This document shows, in pieces, positions 1-10,684 of a stretch of 64,000 nucleotides of DNA (positions are counted from its first letter, which is position 1; the number at the start of each line of letters is the position of its first letter). Origin of the DNA: Echinarachnius parma (taxonomy: Eukaryota > Echinodermata > Echinoidea > Clypeasteroida > Echinarachniidae); NCBI GenBank assembly GCA_037951105.1, contig JBAMJV010010538.1, positions 1-64,000 of the forward strand, given 5' to 3'. Position numbers and translations under genes: made by a program. The notes beneath the pieces were generated by a model. It worked only from the letters and a program-made list of their open reading frames with translations. It ran no database searches and was not told the origin of the DNA.

Positions 1-284
1 GCCTAATTTCCATAATTGATATACAGAGTGTCTCTTTGGATAAATTTTCTTCTTTTGATCCAAGGAGTTTGTATGCCAAGTAAAACAATTGTACCCCAAA
101 CTGCAGTGAACACCCATATTTGTGGCCCCTACTAGAAGAAATGACGTCATTTAGGCGAGAAATTACGTCACTTACGTTCTCTCTCGTCGTCTGGCCAATC
201 TGAGCACTAGTTCATGCCCGATTTCAGGTTCGTCGGAAAATCCAGTGCACCGTCTTCAGAATTACGTAATCAGAGAAGTATCAA
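1..284. other. Unique flank, no gene seen
   Basis: No coding signal was found. Two CRE-like motifs are visible: TGACGTCA near 144-151 and TTACGTCAC near 164-172. No neighbouring gene start is visible that they would obviously serve. Confidence 0.4.
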
Positions 285-985
285 CATGTATGTGTGTGTG
301 TGTGTGTGTTTTATACGTGTGTATGTGTATGTGTGGTGGATTATGTAACTGGTGTATGCGTGTGTGTTTGAATGTGTGCGTATGTGGCTTTGTGTACGTG
401 TGTGCGCATTTGTGCGTGTGTGTGTGTTTGTGAGTGTATATGTGTTTGTTTGTGTTTGTTGGAATGCGAGTGCGTGCGTGCGTGTGTGTATCTGCGTATG
501 TGTACGGGTATGGGTTTTTGTTTGAGTGTGTGCGTGTGTTTGTGTTTGTTTGAGTGCTCGCGTGGATGAGTGTGCGTGCGTGTGTTTGTGTTTTTGTGGA
601 TGTGCGTTTGTGGGTGTTTGTGTGCATTTGTGAGTGTGCATGCATGTGTTTGTGTGGGTGTGTGTTGTGTATCTGTATGCGTATGTGTGGGAGTTTTATT
701 AATGTTGTGTTTGTGTGTATACGCGTGTGTAAGGGTTTGTGTTTGTGTGAGCGCATGTGTGGGGTGTTTGTGTGCATTGTTGTTTGTTTGAGTGCGAGTG
801 CGTGCGGGAGTGGATGTTTGTGCGTGTGAGTATACGTGTGTGTAAGTGTGTGTGTGTTTTGTGTGATTGAATGCGTGTATGTGTGTGTGTGTGTGTGTGT
901 TGGAGTTTGAATAATTCAGTCGGGTCGTGTGTTTGCGCATGTGTATGTTTGAAAGTGTAAGGTGTGTGTGAGTGTTTGTCATGAT
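285..985. repeat. TG-rich microsatellite-like tract
   Basis: About 700 bases are almost entirely TGTG, TGTTTG, TGCGTG and TGTATG runs on the + strand, so long open frames exist on both strands (Cys/Val-rich on +, His/Thr-rich on -). This is simple-sequence DNA with no coding evidence. Confidence 0.95.
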
Positions 986-1086
986 TGTGTGTAGAAGGGA
1001 ACGACGTCATTGTGAACGCGCGTTAACTAAAAACGAAAATGGTTCAAAGGCAGCGAAGGTAGTGAACTACATCCAATAGACCGCTT

Positions 1087-1260
1087 CTGTGATGTATGCA
1101 AATAATATTCGTATGACGTATAGACTCCCCGTTGGCAAACTTAACAATAGTAACTAGGTTCGGCAAGATAAGTATGCCGGAGCTTACCGGACCTAGTTAC
1201 TATTGTTAAACAGTGCCAACGTGGAGTTTTACGTCATACGCATATTATTTGCTTATACAG
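1087..1260. mobile_element. Palindromic MITE
   Basis: The two halves are near-perfect inverted copies. The left half runs from CTGTGATGTATGC through GCAAATAATATTCG and TAACAATAGTAACTAGGT. The right half is its reverse complement and ends GCTTATACAG. It has no coding capacity, as expected for a non-autonomous DNA element. Its right end overlaps the start of the next MITE. Confidence 0.8.
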
Positions 1261-1462
1261 GGTGGCCCAGAAATAACGGAACGGGGTACTTTCCATTATA
1301 AAGAAATATACAGACTAGGTTCACTGGATAGATAATCTTTTAAAAATAACTTTTTTTGTTTGGGTGTTCGGAATAACGAATTTCTTTTTAAAAGATTATC
1401 TATCCAGTGAACATATTATCACAATGGCAAATACCCCGTTCCGTTATTTCTGGGCCACCCTG
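1258..1462. mobile_element. MITE with CAGGGTGGCCCAG termini
   Basis: The terminal inverted repeats begin CAGGGTGGCCCAGAAATAAC and end with the reverse complement. Inner arms containing AAAGATTATCTATCCAGTGA are also inverted, making a ~205 bp hairpin. No target duplication is clear. The superfamily is not assigned. Confidence 0.8.
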
Positions 1463-1536
1463 AAACGGTCGTTCTAGGACGGGAAACTCGTTCTCGTTCA
1501 CATAAGCGGAAACTCCCTAATGTCAGCAGTCCACCC

Positions 1537-1625
1537 CAGTCGTTTGTAATACCTTTCGAGCATGGTGGAGTTATAACTATTAGTTTGTACTGTAATGGTG
1601 CAGGTTTGGTTACTAAAGTTCAGCC
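1537..1625 (-). mobile_element. Fragment of TTAAAGGGATAG MITE family
   Basis: This stretch contains CATGGTGGAGTTATAACTAT, CTGTAATGGTGCAGG and TTTGGTTACTAAAGTT. It is the inverse of 20130-20220, and parts also match the right half of 26995-27559. The terminal repeats are missing here. Confidence 0.6.
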
Positions 1626-1830
1626 TTCATTTCATTTCATTTCATTTATTTAACCATTATAAAAAACAACAACAATATACAAATTGTACAAAGTAATCGA
1701 TATAAACAAATAATGGTTAGGACCCCAGGCTAAGAAGCAGTAGATGCTTATAATCGGGGCCCTACACAACAACAATAAAAACAATTATAACAAAGTCATA
1801 GAGTCATAAACAGGAAAATAATAACAATAT
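1626..1830. repeat. Dispersed repeat with TTCAT microsatellite edge
   Basis: It starts with a (CATTT)n run, then ATTTATTTAACCATTATAA and an A-rich stretch, then GGACCCCAGGCTAAGAAG and GCTTATAATCGGGGCCC. The same arrangement occurs at 44830-44968, so this is an interspersed repeat. A short-period tandem edge suggests a LINE or SINE 3' end, but I see no reverse transcriptase. Confidence 0.6.
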
Positions 1831-2788
1831 ACTGCATGTACATAGAGTACAGCATATTGCAATTAAACACATCATGCACTCACATATCAACACACACATC
1901 CACGCACTTATACAAAGGTATACAAAAGGATACAAAGGTAAAGGGACAGGGAAGAAAGAGAGAAAGCGAGATTCTACTCAACCACGGATCCGAGTCTTTG
2001 AAATACAGAACGCTTATAAATATATTTAAACCGTGTAAGTGTAGAACTAGATCGTAGATCTTCGTTCAGAGAAGTCCATTGATTGACTCCAGTGGGCACA
2101 GTGGGAAACTTAGCAAGGATTTATTATAGAAAGAGGTTTGAACAATATTTAAAAAGTAACAGGTCGGAGTAGGGATATATACAATCTATTAAACGGTTGA
2201 GAAACGGAAATGGTGTTTGAAAACAAAATAAGTAAAAGTGGTAATTATTTTGTGTATGGTACATACGTTGGTTTTTCCATGCATGCTATATGTATGATCT
2301 TCCTTCATCGCGTACAGAAATGTTTGTATAAAGTAGTCAGTACACTAATTAGCACATTAAAGGGGAGCCAAACGCTGGCATGTTCTAGCCTACGGATAAG
2401 TGCATAATTCTCGTCACTTCTAGTCGTATAATTCCTATTGGGTATCACTAATAATGGAAATAATCAATATTTTTGAAACCACCATTATCTGAGTTGACTA
2501 AACACTGAAGGCTGCCATGTTTTTCAACATTACTGTACCATAATAAAACGTCATTATTTCGACCTTGCTCTAACAAAAGCAGGTTACATTATTTACCACT
2601 CATATAGCAGCAGATTTCAACAGCGGTTACATAACCCGTTTTTATTAGCCCCCCCCCCCCCCCCCCACACTCAGGTGGTCATCTGTACCGCATGCGCGTT
2701 CCCGTTTTTTGGGGGAAAGGGGTAACCGTATATTTTAGGGGCTCAGTTTGGGAACAAATCCCGGAAAATCGTTGAAATAGGGGGTCTT
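1831..2788. other. Non-coding, AT-rich; poly-C near 2650
   Basis: No gene or family repeat is recognised. A run of about 18 C residues sits near 2649-2666. Open frames at 1836-2057 and 2210-2407 are short, AT-rich and lack recognisable domains. Confidence 0.5.
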
Positions 2789-2819
2789 CCCTGATAGCAG
2801 ACTGACGTCTTTATGATGT

Positions 2820-4100
2820 CTTAATTTGATCGTAAACTGGTAAACACGTCATATGTCGTACAAACGATCAGAATACGACGTCATTATGACGTATTTTAAA
2901 GACCATTTTTGACATGATGACTTATGTTGTATAAAAGACGTAACATTGACGTCATTATAACATCTTTAAACGACCATTTTTCCACTATTTATTTTTGTCG
3001 TAGGAAAGACGTAAAAACGATGTCATTATAACGTCGTTCAAAGACCATTTTTCAGAATGTATTATTGTAGTGTAGAAGACATGATATAGACGTCTTTATA
3101 ATGTCGTTTAAAGACCATTTTTGCCATACGGGTTTATGTCGTATCAATAACGCTATAAAGACGTAAGTTTGACGTCTTTTCAAGACCAATTTTTTGCCAT
3201 CGTTTTTTGTCGTATGGACGCCCTTTTTACGACGTTAATGTGACGTATTTCAAAGACCATATTCCAATTGTTTTTTGTCGTATGGAAGGACGTAAAAATT
3301 ACGTTAATATTACGTCATTTAAAGATCACTTTTTCAGTATTTATTTTTGTCGTATAGAAGACGTAACAACGACGTCTTTATGATGTCTTTGAAAGACTAT
3401 TTTGCCATTATTTTTTGTCGTATGGACGACCACTTTACGACGTCATTTTGAAGTCTTTTCAAGACTAGTTTTTTGCCATCATTTTTTGTCGTATGGACGA
3501 CCTTTTTACTACGTCATTTTGACGTCTTTCAAAGACCATTTTTTTCACTATTTATTTTGTCATAAAAACGTCTAAAATGTCGTCTTGATGATGTCTTTTA
3601 AAGACTATTTTTGCCATTATGGTTTGTAAAGTACGACGACGTTAATACGACGTCATTATGATGTGATTTCAAGACTAGTTTTTGCCATCATTTATTGTCG
3701 TATGGACGACCTTTTTACAACGTCATTGTGACGTCTTTCAAAGACCATTTTTTCCAATGCTTTTTCGTCATATTAAGGATGTAAAAACGACGTCATTATC
3801 ACGTCATTAAAAGATTAGTTTTAAGTATTTATTTTGTAGTATAAAATACGTTATAACGACGTCTTTATGATGTCTTTGAAAGTCCATTTTTGCAATTAAG
3901 GTTTGTGTCCTACGGACAACATTATTAAGACGTCATTTTGACGTCTTTTCAAGACTATTGTTTGCCATCATTTTTTGTCGTATGGACGACCACTTTACGA
4001 CGTCATTTTGAAGTCTTTTCATGACTAGTTTTTTTAATTATTACAACGTGATTATGACGTCTTTCAAAGACATTTAAACAATTATTTTTGGCGTATGGAC
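2820..4100. repeat. ~70 bp tandem array with GACGTC motifs
   Basis: A unit of the form TTTTTTGTCGTATGGACGAC, then a GACGTCATTTTGACGTC-like part, then CAAAGACCATTTTTGCC recurs. The AAAGACCATTTTT landmark falls near 2899, 2967, 3038, 3109, 3181, 3251, 3321, 3391, 3459, 3529, 3600, 3671, 3738, 3809, 3878, 3949 and 4020, a spacing of about 70 bases. Units are diverged from one another, so the array is old or was amplified from mixed units. Confidence 0.85.
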
Positions 4101-4119
4101 GACCTTTTTTATGACGTCA

Positions 4120-4850
4120 ATAAGACGTCTTTATGTCGTCTAAATGGCGTAATTTATGGTACAAATTGACGTCTTCAAGACGCCTTTTCGGAAAAAGATA
4201 CGTCATTATCACGTCAAAATATGACGTCTATATGACGGTAAACGCGGGTGCAAAATCTTCACTTTTTGACGTGAATTTACGACGTCTTAAAGACGACGTA
4301 CACAAGGTGGAAATGACGTCAAATCCAGACGTAAAAATCGCGTCTTCTATTGACCAATAAGACGTCTTTATGTTGTCTAAATGGGGTAATTTATGGTACA
4401 AATTGACGTCTTCAAGACGTCGTAAAGACGCCTTTTCGGAAAAAGATACATCATTATCACGTCAAAATATGACGTCTATATGACGGTAAACGCGGGTGCA
4501 AAATCTTCACTTTTTGACGTGAATTTATGACGTCTTTAAGACGACGTACACGACGTGAAAATCACGTCAAATCAATACGTAAAAATCACGTCTTATATTG
4601 ACCAATAAGACGTCTTTATGTCGTCTTAATAACGTAATTAATGGAACAAATTGACGACTTAAAGACGTCATAAAGATGCCTTTTCGGATAAAAATACGTC
4701 ATTATCACGTCAAAATATGACGTCGATATCACGGTAAACGCGGGTGCAAAATCCTCACTTTTTGACGTTAATTTAAGACGTCGTTAAGACGACGTACCCG
4801 ACGTAAAATGACGTAAATTTGACGTAATTTTTACCAGTGTCTGCTATCAG
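4120..4850. repeat. Three ~241 bp tandem units with ACGTC motifs
   Basis: Landmarks such as GACGGTAAACGCGGGTGCAA and CACTTTTTGACGTGAATTTA recur near 4235, 4480 and 4730. The three units are more alike than the 70 bp units to their left, which suggests more recent amplification. The 75-codon open frame at 4133-4360 is a by-product of one unit. Confidence 0.85.
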
Positions 4851-4904
4851 GGTTTTAGCATTTTTCCCCCGAAATATTTTTTAATTAGGGGTAGTTTTCA
4901 AATC

Positions 4905-5055
4905 TTCCTTCATTTAGGAGGTAATTTTGCTAGCTTCTCTTCCAAAAACCTGTGATAGGGGGGGGGGGGGGGTAATTTTGCTGGCTTCCCTTCCAAAAGC
5001 CCATGATAGGGGGGTAATTGTGATGGCTTCCCTTCCAAAAGCCCGTGACAGGGGG
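4905..5055. repeat. ~65 bp tandem repeat, three copies
   Basis: The unit GGTAATTTTGCTGGCTTCCC, TTCCAAAAGCCC, TGATAGGGG is repeated three times with mutations. One boundary carries a 15-base G run. No gene. Confidence 0.75.
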
Positions 5056-5344
5056 TCAAAATCCTAACCCATTTCCATCCTTAAAGGGGATATCTCTAAG
5101 AATCTAGAACAAGCATTATTATGTGTAAGGTTGATCGTCTGAGGTGGCGGGGGGGGGGGGGGGGGGTTGTTAGTGCTCGCTCAGAATGCCCTCAGATGAC
5201 GTTTCATGCGATACCGTTGGAAAACAAACATGGCAGCAAGATAATACGACTAAAAGTTATGCACTAATTAGTAACTGCAAGCGAACAATTCAGCGTTTCG
5301 TTTCCCTGTAGCAATAAAATAATTATACAACAATTATTTTCCTT

Positions 5345-5900
5345 TACCCATGGAGCAAACACCCCCTTTTTTAGGATATCAAACATGGAATGTTATAAAA
5401 GGTTGTGCACCAGAAATGTCTTATAGGACCTTCTAGGATCACAACCTAGGTGGACAACCTCGCGATCTAGCTACTGGAAGTCCACAAAACGCGTACAAAC
5501 GATTTAACCCATAATGTACGTTAATAGCGCCTTAAATCCTTAGGGTTCATGAAGGTTTGTCTCTGCTATTTTCACAATGACACTAAAGAGCATTATGATA
5601 CCATGACATTGCTTCAGATTTGTGTTCTGTAGAGTCGTGTGCATTTTTTGCTACCAAATTTGACTGCATAATATCTTCGGTTAATGTGTCACGTGTCATT
5701 TTAAGTCACGTGTTATACAAAGGACTTGAAATTGCACGTTCAGTTATATACAAAAACGCATTGAAATGTTCAAATTATGTAAAACGTTACACAATTTGTA
5801 TTTGAAGTTCTTCAAATGGCATTCAATGTTATTTTTGAAAGTTGTTAAAATTATATAAACGAAAAAAATAATAAAACAATAAAACACATGACAAATCAAA
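5345..5900 (+). repeat. Left arm of large inverted repeat
   Basis: This arm is the reverse complement of 8985-9575 at roughly three-quarters identity by eye. Shared blocks include ACATGGAATGTTATAAAAGG, CACAACCTAGGTGGACAACC, CGCCTTAAATCCTTAGGGTT and AAGTCACGTG. The outer ends also match (CCCATGGAGCAA against CCCAGGGAGCAA). It is either the terminal inverted repeat of a transposon or an inverted duplication of the DNA just upstream of TM9SF1. Confidence 0.8.
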
Positions 5901-6555
5901 AACAATACAATATATGAGAATATGAGTTCTTAATAGTGTATTGTTGGTATATGATTATAACATAGAGTTAAAACATGTTTGATAATGAAATGCACATAAT
6001 GTAGAATAGGGAAAATAGATATAGATTATACAGTACAAATATATAATAGGCCTTCATATAGATATTATGATACAATATAAACAATTTAATAAAGTGATTT
6101 GCATTTAATGATATATCTGACAAAAATGCACTTATACTTTTTTTTCTGTGTGTTTTGCCAGTATTCACACTGAACTAATACAGAAGACAGCAATGAGTGT
6201 AAATATTTTGTAGGAGTGTAGGGATTGATTAAGGGGAAATAAATGAAGCGGCACTTTTTATTCATGTACGAGAAAATACAATCAAACAAAGTAATGGGCA
6301 TGGAAATAAACAATAGTGATAACAACATTAAAATCCTACCAAAGAAAAACAAAGTGACCTACTCTACATCTTTAAACAATGTTACAATTGTGTTTAATGT
6401 GGTAGGCCATTTTCTGAGCCATCGTGCCCTTTTAGGTTGTACTGGACGGTATATCATTGTTTCAGCAAGTCCACACAATTATAAGTTCTATTTGTATATG
6501 ACAGCTTTTCAAAGATTTGAGGCCTCAAACTGGTCAGGTTGATGGTTTAAACCAT
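5901..6555. other. AT-rich spacer, no gene seen
   Basis: This is the inner part of the large inverted-repeat structure. The open frames at 5968-6542 on both strands are AT-driven, overlap one another and show no recognisable domain. Confidence 0.4.
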
Positions 6556-7693
6556 GGGCGTCAACAGGCGGGGGACGGGGGGGGGGGAACATGTCCCCCC
6601 CCCCCCCCCCACATTTGAAATTGGAGGGGATTGTCCCCCCCCCCCCCCCCCCCCACTTTTTCATATATGCTCGACACTAGCACTTGCCCTATTGCCCGGG
6701 GCAAGTGAAAATTGATAGTGGGCAAGTAACAATTCATAAAAGGTCTAGTTTGGTTGGCCGATTGGGCAACTAAGAGGGAAAAGGGTATTTTTTCTTATGT
6801 GTAAATCTCATCAAGAAGTACGTTGGCAATTAAAGTGTGAGCATTCATGATTTTACTTGCCCACTTTGGCTTGGTTGGAGGGCAAATTTCGAACAGTCCA
6901 CTACGGAGATGAAATATCAGTTGTTGTACATAAATATGTACGCAGTCAATGGACTGGTAATATCAAAATTTGGGAACAAATTTTCAGGATATTTAATAAA
7001 ATGTAAGATTATGTGTGAAACCATTATGTTCCTCAAAACCACATGTATGCTCTTTTTATTTTATTTTATTTTATTTTCATTTTTCTGAAGCGTCACAGTG
7101 TTACCAGCAATTTTAATCCTGCCAATATGTATAAGGCTACTGTAAGCTATATATTTGAGGAAATGTAACATGAACATCTTTATGGTATTCAGTTTCTATA
7201 TTTCCTTAGAAATGGCAGAAAAGTATTTATGTGATCATCATCATTGTATCAGGAATCCTTATAGTTGCTGGTATATACCATTAATATATTTGACAGTAAA
7301 CAAAGTGTTTATGATGTGCGTCACTGGTGAAATATGATGGTAATCAGGGAAAGCAATAACATTTTATTTGTTTCTGGGCAACTTCTGAGACTTCCTGCTT
7401 TGAACTACCATAGCACTTTACAATTTGTTTTGCATTGAACTCTGAAAATATTATATCATGGCTCAGATGTAATGGGGGCTCTTTTGAAGCATTTTGGGGG
7501 CTAAATCTCCAAGCCACCTTGAAAAAGAGTTAATTTCTACTGTTGGCATAATTGTGTATATATCTATGTGATTCATTTATAAAAAAAACTTCATACCGTG
7601 AAAGGGGGACACCCCCTTCCACACCCTCCCCCGCTCGGGCGCTTCGCGCACCCTCGCAATGTCCCCCTCACTTTTGAAAGGCTGTTGACGCCC
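6556..7693. mobile_element. Element with GGGCGTCAACAG termini
   Basis: It is bounded by GGGCGTCAACAG on the left and CTGTTGACGCCC on the right. Just inside are G-rich and C-rich runs (6575-6655) and GGGGGACACCCCCTTCC (~7603). The interior holds one copy of the GGGCAAGTA repeat and AT-rich DNA, with no transposase seen. A small palindrome with similar ends (ATGGGCGTCGAT) lies at 56298-56404. Confidence 0.6.
6665..6890 (+). repeat. GGGCAAGTA dispersed repeat, copy 1
   Basis: It contains CTCGACACTAGCA, CTTGCCC, GGGGCAAGTGAAAATTGATA and TTGGCCGATTGGGCAACTA. Diverged copies occur at 22505-22740 (opposite strand) and 42165-42395. All share the ACTTGCCCGATTGGGCAACT core and a nearby ATGTAAATCTCATC block. 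The family is not recognised. Confidence 0.65.
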
Positions 7694-8737
7694 TTGATAT
7701 AACAGCTATTGTATATCAGGTGACTGCACATGTCTCCAGGACTCATTAACCATTAAATTGTTCACTCAAACACTGTTCCCACTGAGGAAGCTCAGGGCAG
7801 TTCCTGTGTTAGCTGTCAACTGCACAACATTATATGGTTCACGAACTATATGACTGTATGTACTGCGATTTGTGATACCATTTTTTCGAGCACTTTTTCG
7901 ATCATTGATACTCCTTAGCGGATGATGTACTTTACAGAAATGTATATGATCTTAAATGACGTCTAGTTTTAGAGGGATATCATTCATGAAAATGCTTAAG
8001 TTTACATCAGCATATCCACAATTATAGTATAGAGTATTTCACATTTGTGAAAATACCAATATAGTTATAATATTTTATATTGGCATCTGACGATAACTAG
8101 TTGAAACTTTATGTGATAATGTAGCTTGATGATTGTGGTTTGATTGGTCATATTGTAGTTTTCCCCTCTTTTAGTATCTTCATCATGCTAGCCTTGATAA
8201 CGATTCTACTCCCTTTCTTTAGTACAGTGTGGGAATATAAATGGACTTATACTTGCACCAGTAAGCTTTTAATTCTTTCCTGCTAGTGGTACTGTCAGTG
8301 TCATGTGTAAAAAGTACATTGACATGTTCTTGCTGATGGTTGGATTACATATTTCTTGGCCGTCTTTTTTCTTGTGAATGGAAGTTGTTGAGCTTTACCA
8401 GGTTGTCATCTAATCAGTTAAAAAAGACTCATCCCAAAGACATGTCAGCTTCCATACCTCGTTATTATGACTTTGTATTTTGCACTCTTTCCAAACGATG
8501 TCGATGAACACTCGTATCACCAGCCCCCTATTATGATACTGAGTGCAGCTTTGTAATGTAATATGCGACGATTCATAACAACAAAATCACTTTGTTTGGT
8601 ATTGTAAACATGATTTGATGGTTATTTTATGTATCTTTTTTAGACTTGAAAAGAGTTTAAAGGGCCTGAAATAGATTATAAAGATTTTGCTTATAATAAA
8701 AAGCTATGATTGGGAAATAAGATAATATATTTCATAT
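7694..8737. other. Non-coding spacer inside the inverted-repeat structure
   Basis: No gene, RNA or family repeat is recognised. Composition is ordinary AT-rich. Confidence 0.4.
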
Positions 8738-8930
8738 TCGTGGACTTGGTGTGAAAGGTAGGGAGGGCACATGCCTTCCAAACATGAGGTCCCTAGTTCG
8801 GAACCAGAGAGTGTCTGATTCCTTAGCACTGTATTCACATACAATGTGTCAAGCTGGAAGACTCCCATGTGAGTGGAAATGTGCACTCTGTGTGCTGGAT
8901 TGATTGCAGTATGTATCCAATGACTGGAGG
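8738..8930 (+). mobile_element. tRNA-derived SINE-like sequence
   Basis: Residues 8738-8820 resemble a degenerate tRNA-type promoter head: GGACTTGGTGTGAAAGGTAG, GGGCACATGCCTTCCAAACA, TGAGGTCCCTAGTTCGGAAC. The last block matches a pol III B box (GGTTCGANTCC) imperfectly. A unique body follows and ends near a short A-rich stretch. It could not fold as an intact tRNA. It sits inside the large inverted-repeat structure. Confidence 0.5.
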
Positions 8931-8984
8931 TAAAAAATAATGATGCACCGCGATCGTCAAACGACGGAACGTTCGCTATATCAT

Positions 8985-9575
8985 AACATCCTTATTATCA
9001 TTATAATTATTACAATTAATATTATGTATTTCTTTGTTTCAAATTCTTTTGTTTTGCATTGTTTTATCATTTGTTTTGCAAGTGTATTGTTTTTTCATCA
9101 TATTAAATGCCATCTAACATGTATAACGTTTTACAGATTAATATCTGTCATTCTGTAATCTGCACCATTTCCACAATTTTGTGTCCATAAGCGTATGTGA
9201 AATTTCATATTCTATGTCTGACACGTGACATATAAAGACACGTGACTTAAAAACCATGGAAGTAAAAAGGCAAATTTGGTATCAAAAGATGCACAACTAT
9301 CTATGAAAGACATACCTAAATCAATGTGATGATAGCAGCATGCGTTTGGGTGTAATCATGAAAATACCAGAGTAGGACATTCATGAACCCTAAGGATTTA
9401 AGGCGCTTTTAACGTACAGTAAGGGTAAAATCCTTAATATGTGTTATGTGGCCTTCCAGTAGCTAGTTCGCGAGGTTGTCCACCTAGGTTGTGCTTCTAC
9501 AAGGTCCTAGAAGACAATTCTGAGCCCAAACCTTTTATAACATTCCATGTATGTAAATTGCTCCCTGGGTACTTT
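8985..9575 (-). repeat. Right arm of large inverted repeat, abutting TM9SF1
   Basis: This is the inverse partner of 5345-5900. Shared blocks include GGTTGTCCACCTAGGTTGTG, CATGAACCCTAAGGATTTAA and CACGTGACTTAAAAACC. Its outer edge is less than 100 bases from the TM9SF1 start codon, so the gene's proximal 5' region lies in or beside this arm. Confidence 0.8.
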
Positions 9576-9662
9576 AGAAAAAACAAAAGGTTTGTGTCGA
9601 AAAACAATTACCGGTACAACGACAGAGCTACAGAGGGCGCACTTGTCAAACAAACAAGCAAA

Positions 9663-9755
9663 ATGGCGACTGTCGTGTTGGCGAAATTTCTTCTCATAAT
9701 CCCTTTCTGTGGATTAGTGTTGGGTGCAGGAAAGCATTTTAAAGATGGTGACGAG
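9663..9755 (+). CDS. TM9SF1: TM9SF1 coding exon 1 (signal peptide)
   Basis: It encodes residues 1-31. The hydrophobic core [17 protein letters not shown] is a typical signal peptide, probably cleaved near residue 23. The donor is GAG|GTATGA, phase 0. An open frame continues upstream to 9441, but the first ATG in good context followed by a signal peptide is at 9663. Confidence 0.93.
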
Positions 9756-10647
9756 GTATGATGACCTACAATTCTTTCTTTATCTATTCATGATTATCTT
9801 CAGTTATAAACTTGTTGTCTCGTCTTGTAATGTTCGTTTGGATATAGTTAAATTGCCGTGTTCAACGTCGCGTCGTAGACGTAGTTCATTTGCTGCAGCA
9901 ATCAGCTTGGGGAATGGGCTCACCGGTCGTATCAGCCCGGGGCGCAACGGCAGCTGTGGGTGCTGCTAGTTGCCGCTACAGTATGGTTGAGAGACCCCCA
10001 CATCGGCACCCTAAACATTTAGGACAGTTTTAGACTTAAAAATCGTACAAATTTCATAAAAACTTTACTCACACATTGAGAAAATGGTGCAGATTCCGAT
10101 GCGATGATCAGATTTGCGATTTATAATTCATATTTTGAGATATCGACTTCGAACGCGCGCGTTCTTTTTTGGCTTCACAAGTTCGAAGTGTTTTTAATAC
10201 CGGCACCCCCTCAACTCTCATAGACAACGCACGCAACTCGAAATTTCTTGTGCGATGTTGGCATTATTTCACAAATTTTACAAAAATGTTCGTAGCGGAC
10301 GATAAACGCATTATTTCTCCTCGAAATTTCGACCAGTGCAGTTTCTAAGGGTAGCATTCGCGCGCATCATCACATGCGCGATTTTTCACAACACGCGCAA
10401 AAACAAATATTACGCGGTGTGCCGATGTGTAGTACACCTATCATATATGATTGAGTGACCCCCATATCGGCACACTAAAACATTTCCGACAAAGACTTAG
10501 AAATTGTACAAATTTCTTGAAATTGTACTTACACATTTAGAAAATAGTAATGCTGTAACTGACCTTGATGATCGGATCGTTTGATCGGATCGGCAAAATT
10601 TTATCGATCTTCGAAATCGGATCGATGATCGGGATCGGATGATCGGC

Positions 10648-10684
<37 letters not shown>

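Larger units (their letters stand above)
2789..4852. mobile_element. ACGTC-array inverted-repeat element (2.06 kb)
   Basis: The ends are perfect inverted repeats, CCCTGATAGCAGAC on the left and GTCTGCTATCAGGG on the right. Everything between is a dense array of ACGTC/GACGTC motifs, with no transposase and no usable open frame. The interior has two parts: ~70 bp degenerate units (about 2820-4100) and three ~241 bp units (about 4120-4850). I read it as a non-autonomous DNA transposon with a satellite-like interior. The superfamily is unknown to me and no target-site duplication is obvious. Confidence 0.8.

Noticed and set aside
245..1010. Cys/Val-rich and His/Thr-rich open frames
   Set aside because: Pure TG/CA simple sequence without stops; no coding signal.
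4133..4360. 75-codon open frame
   Set aside because: It is one unit of the 241 bp tandem array; neighbouring units do not keep it open.
2789..4852. CRISPR-like regular repeats
   Set aside because: Units are degenerate, similar along their whole length with no unique spacers, bounded by transposon-like termini, and in a eukaryotic genome.
8738..8820. tRNA gene
   Set aside because: Only the B-box region is tRNA-like; the cloverleaf stems do not pair and there is no acceptor end, so I list it as SINE-like.
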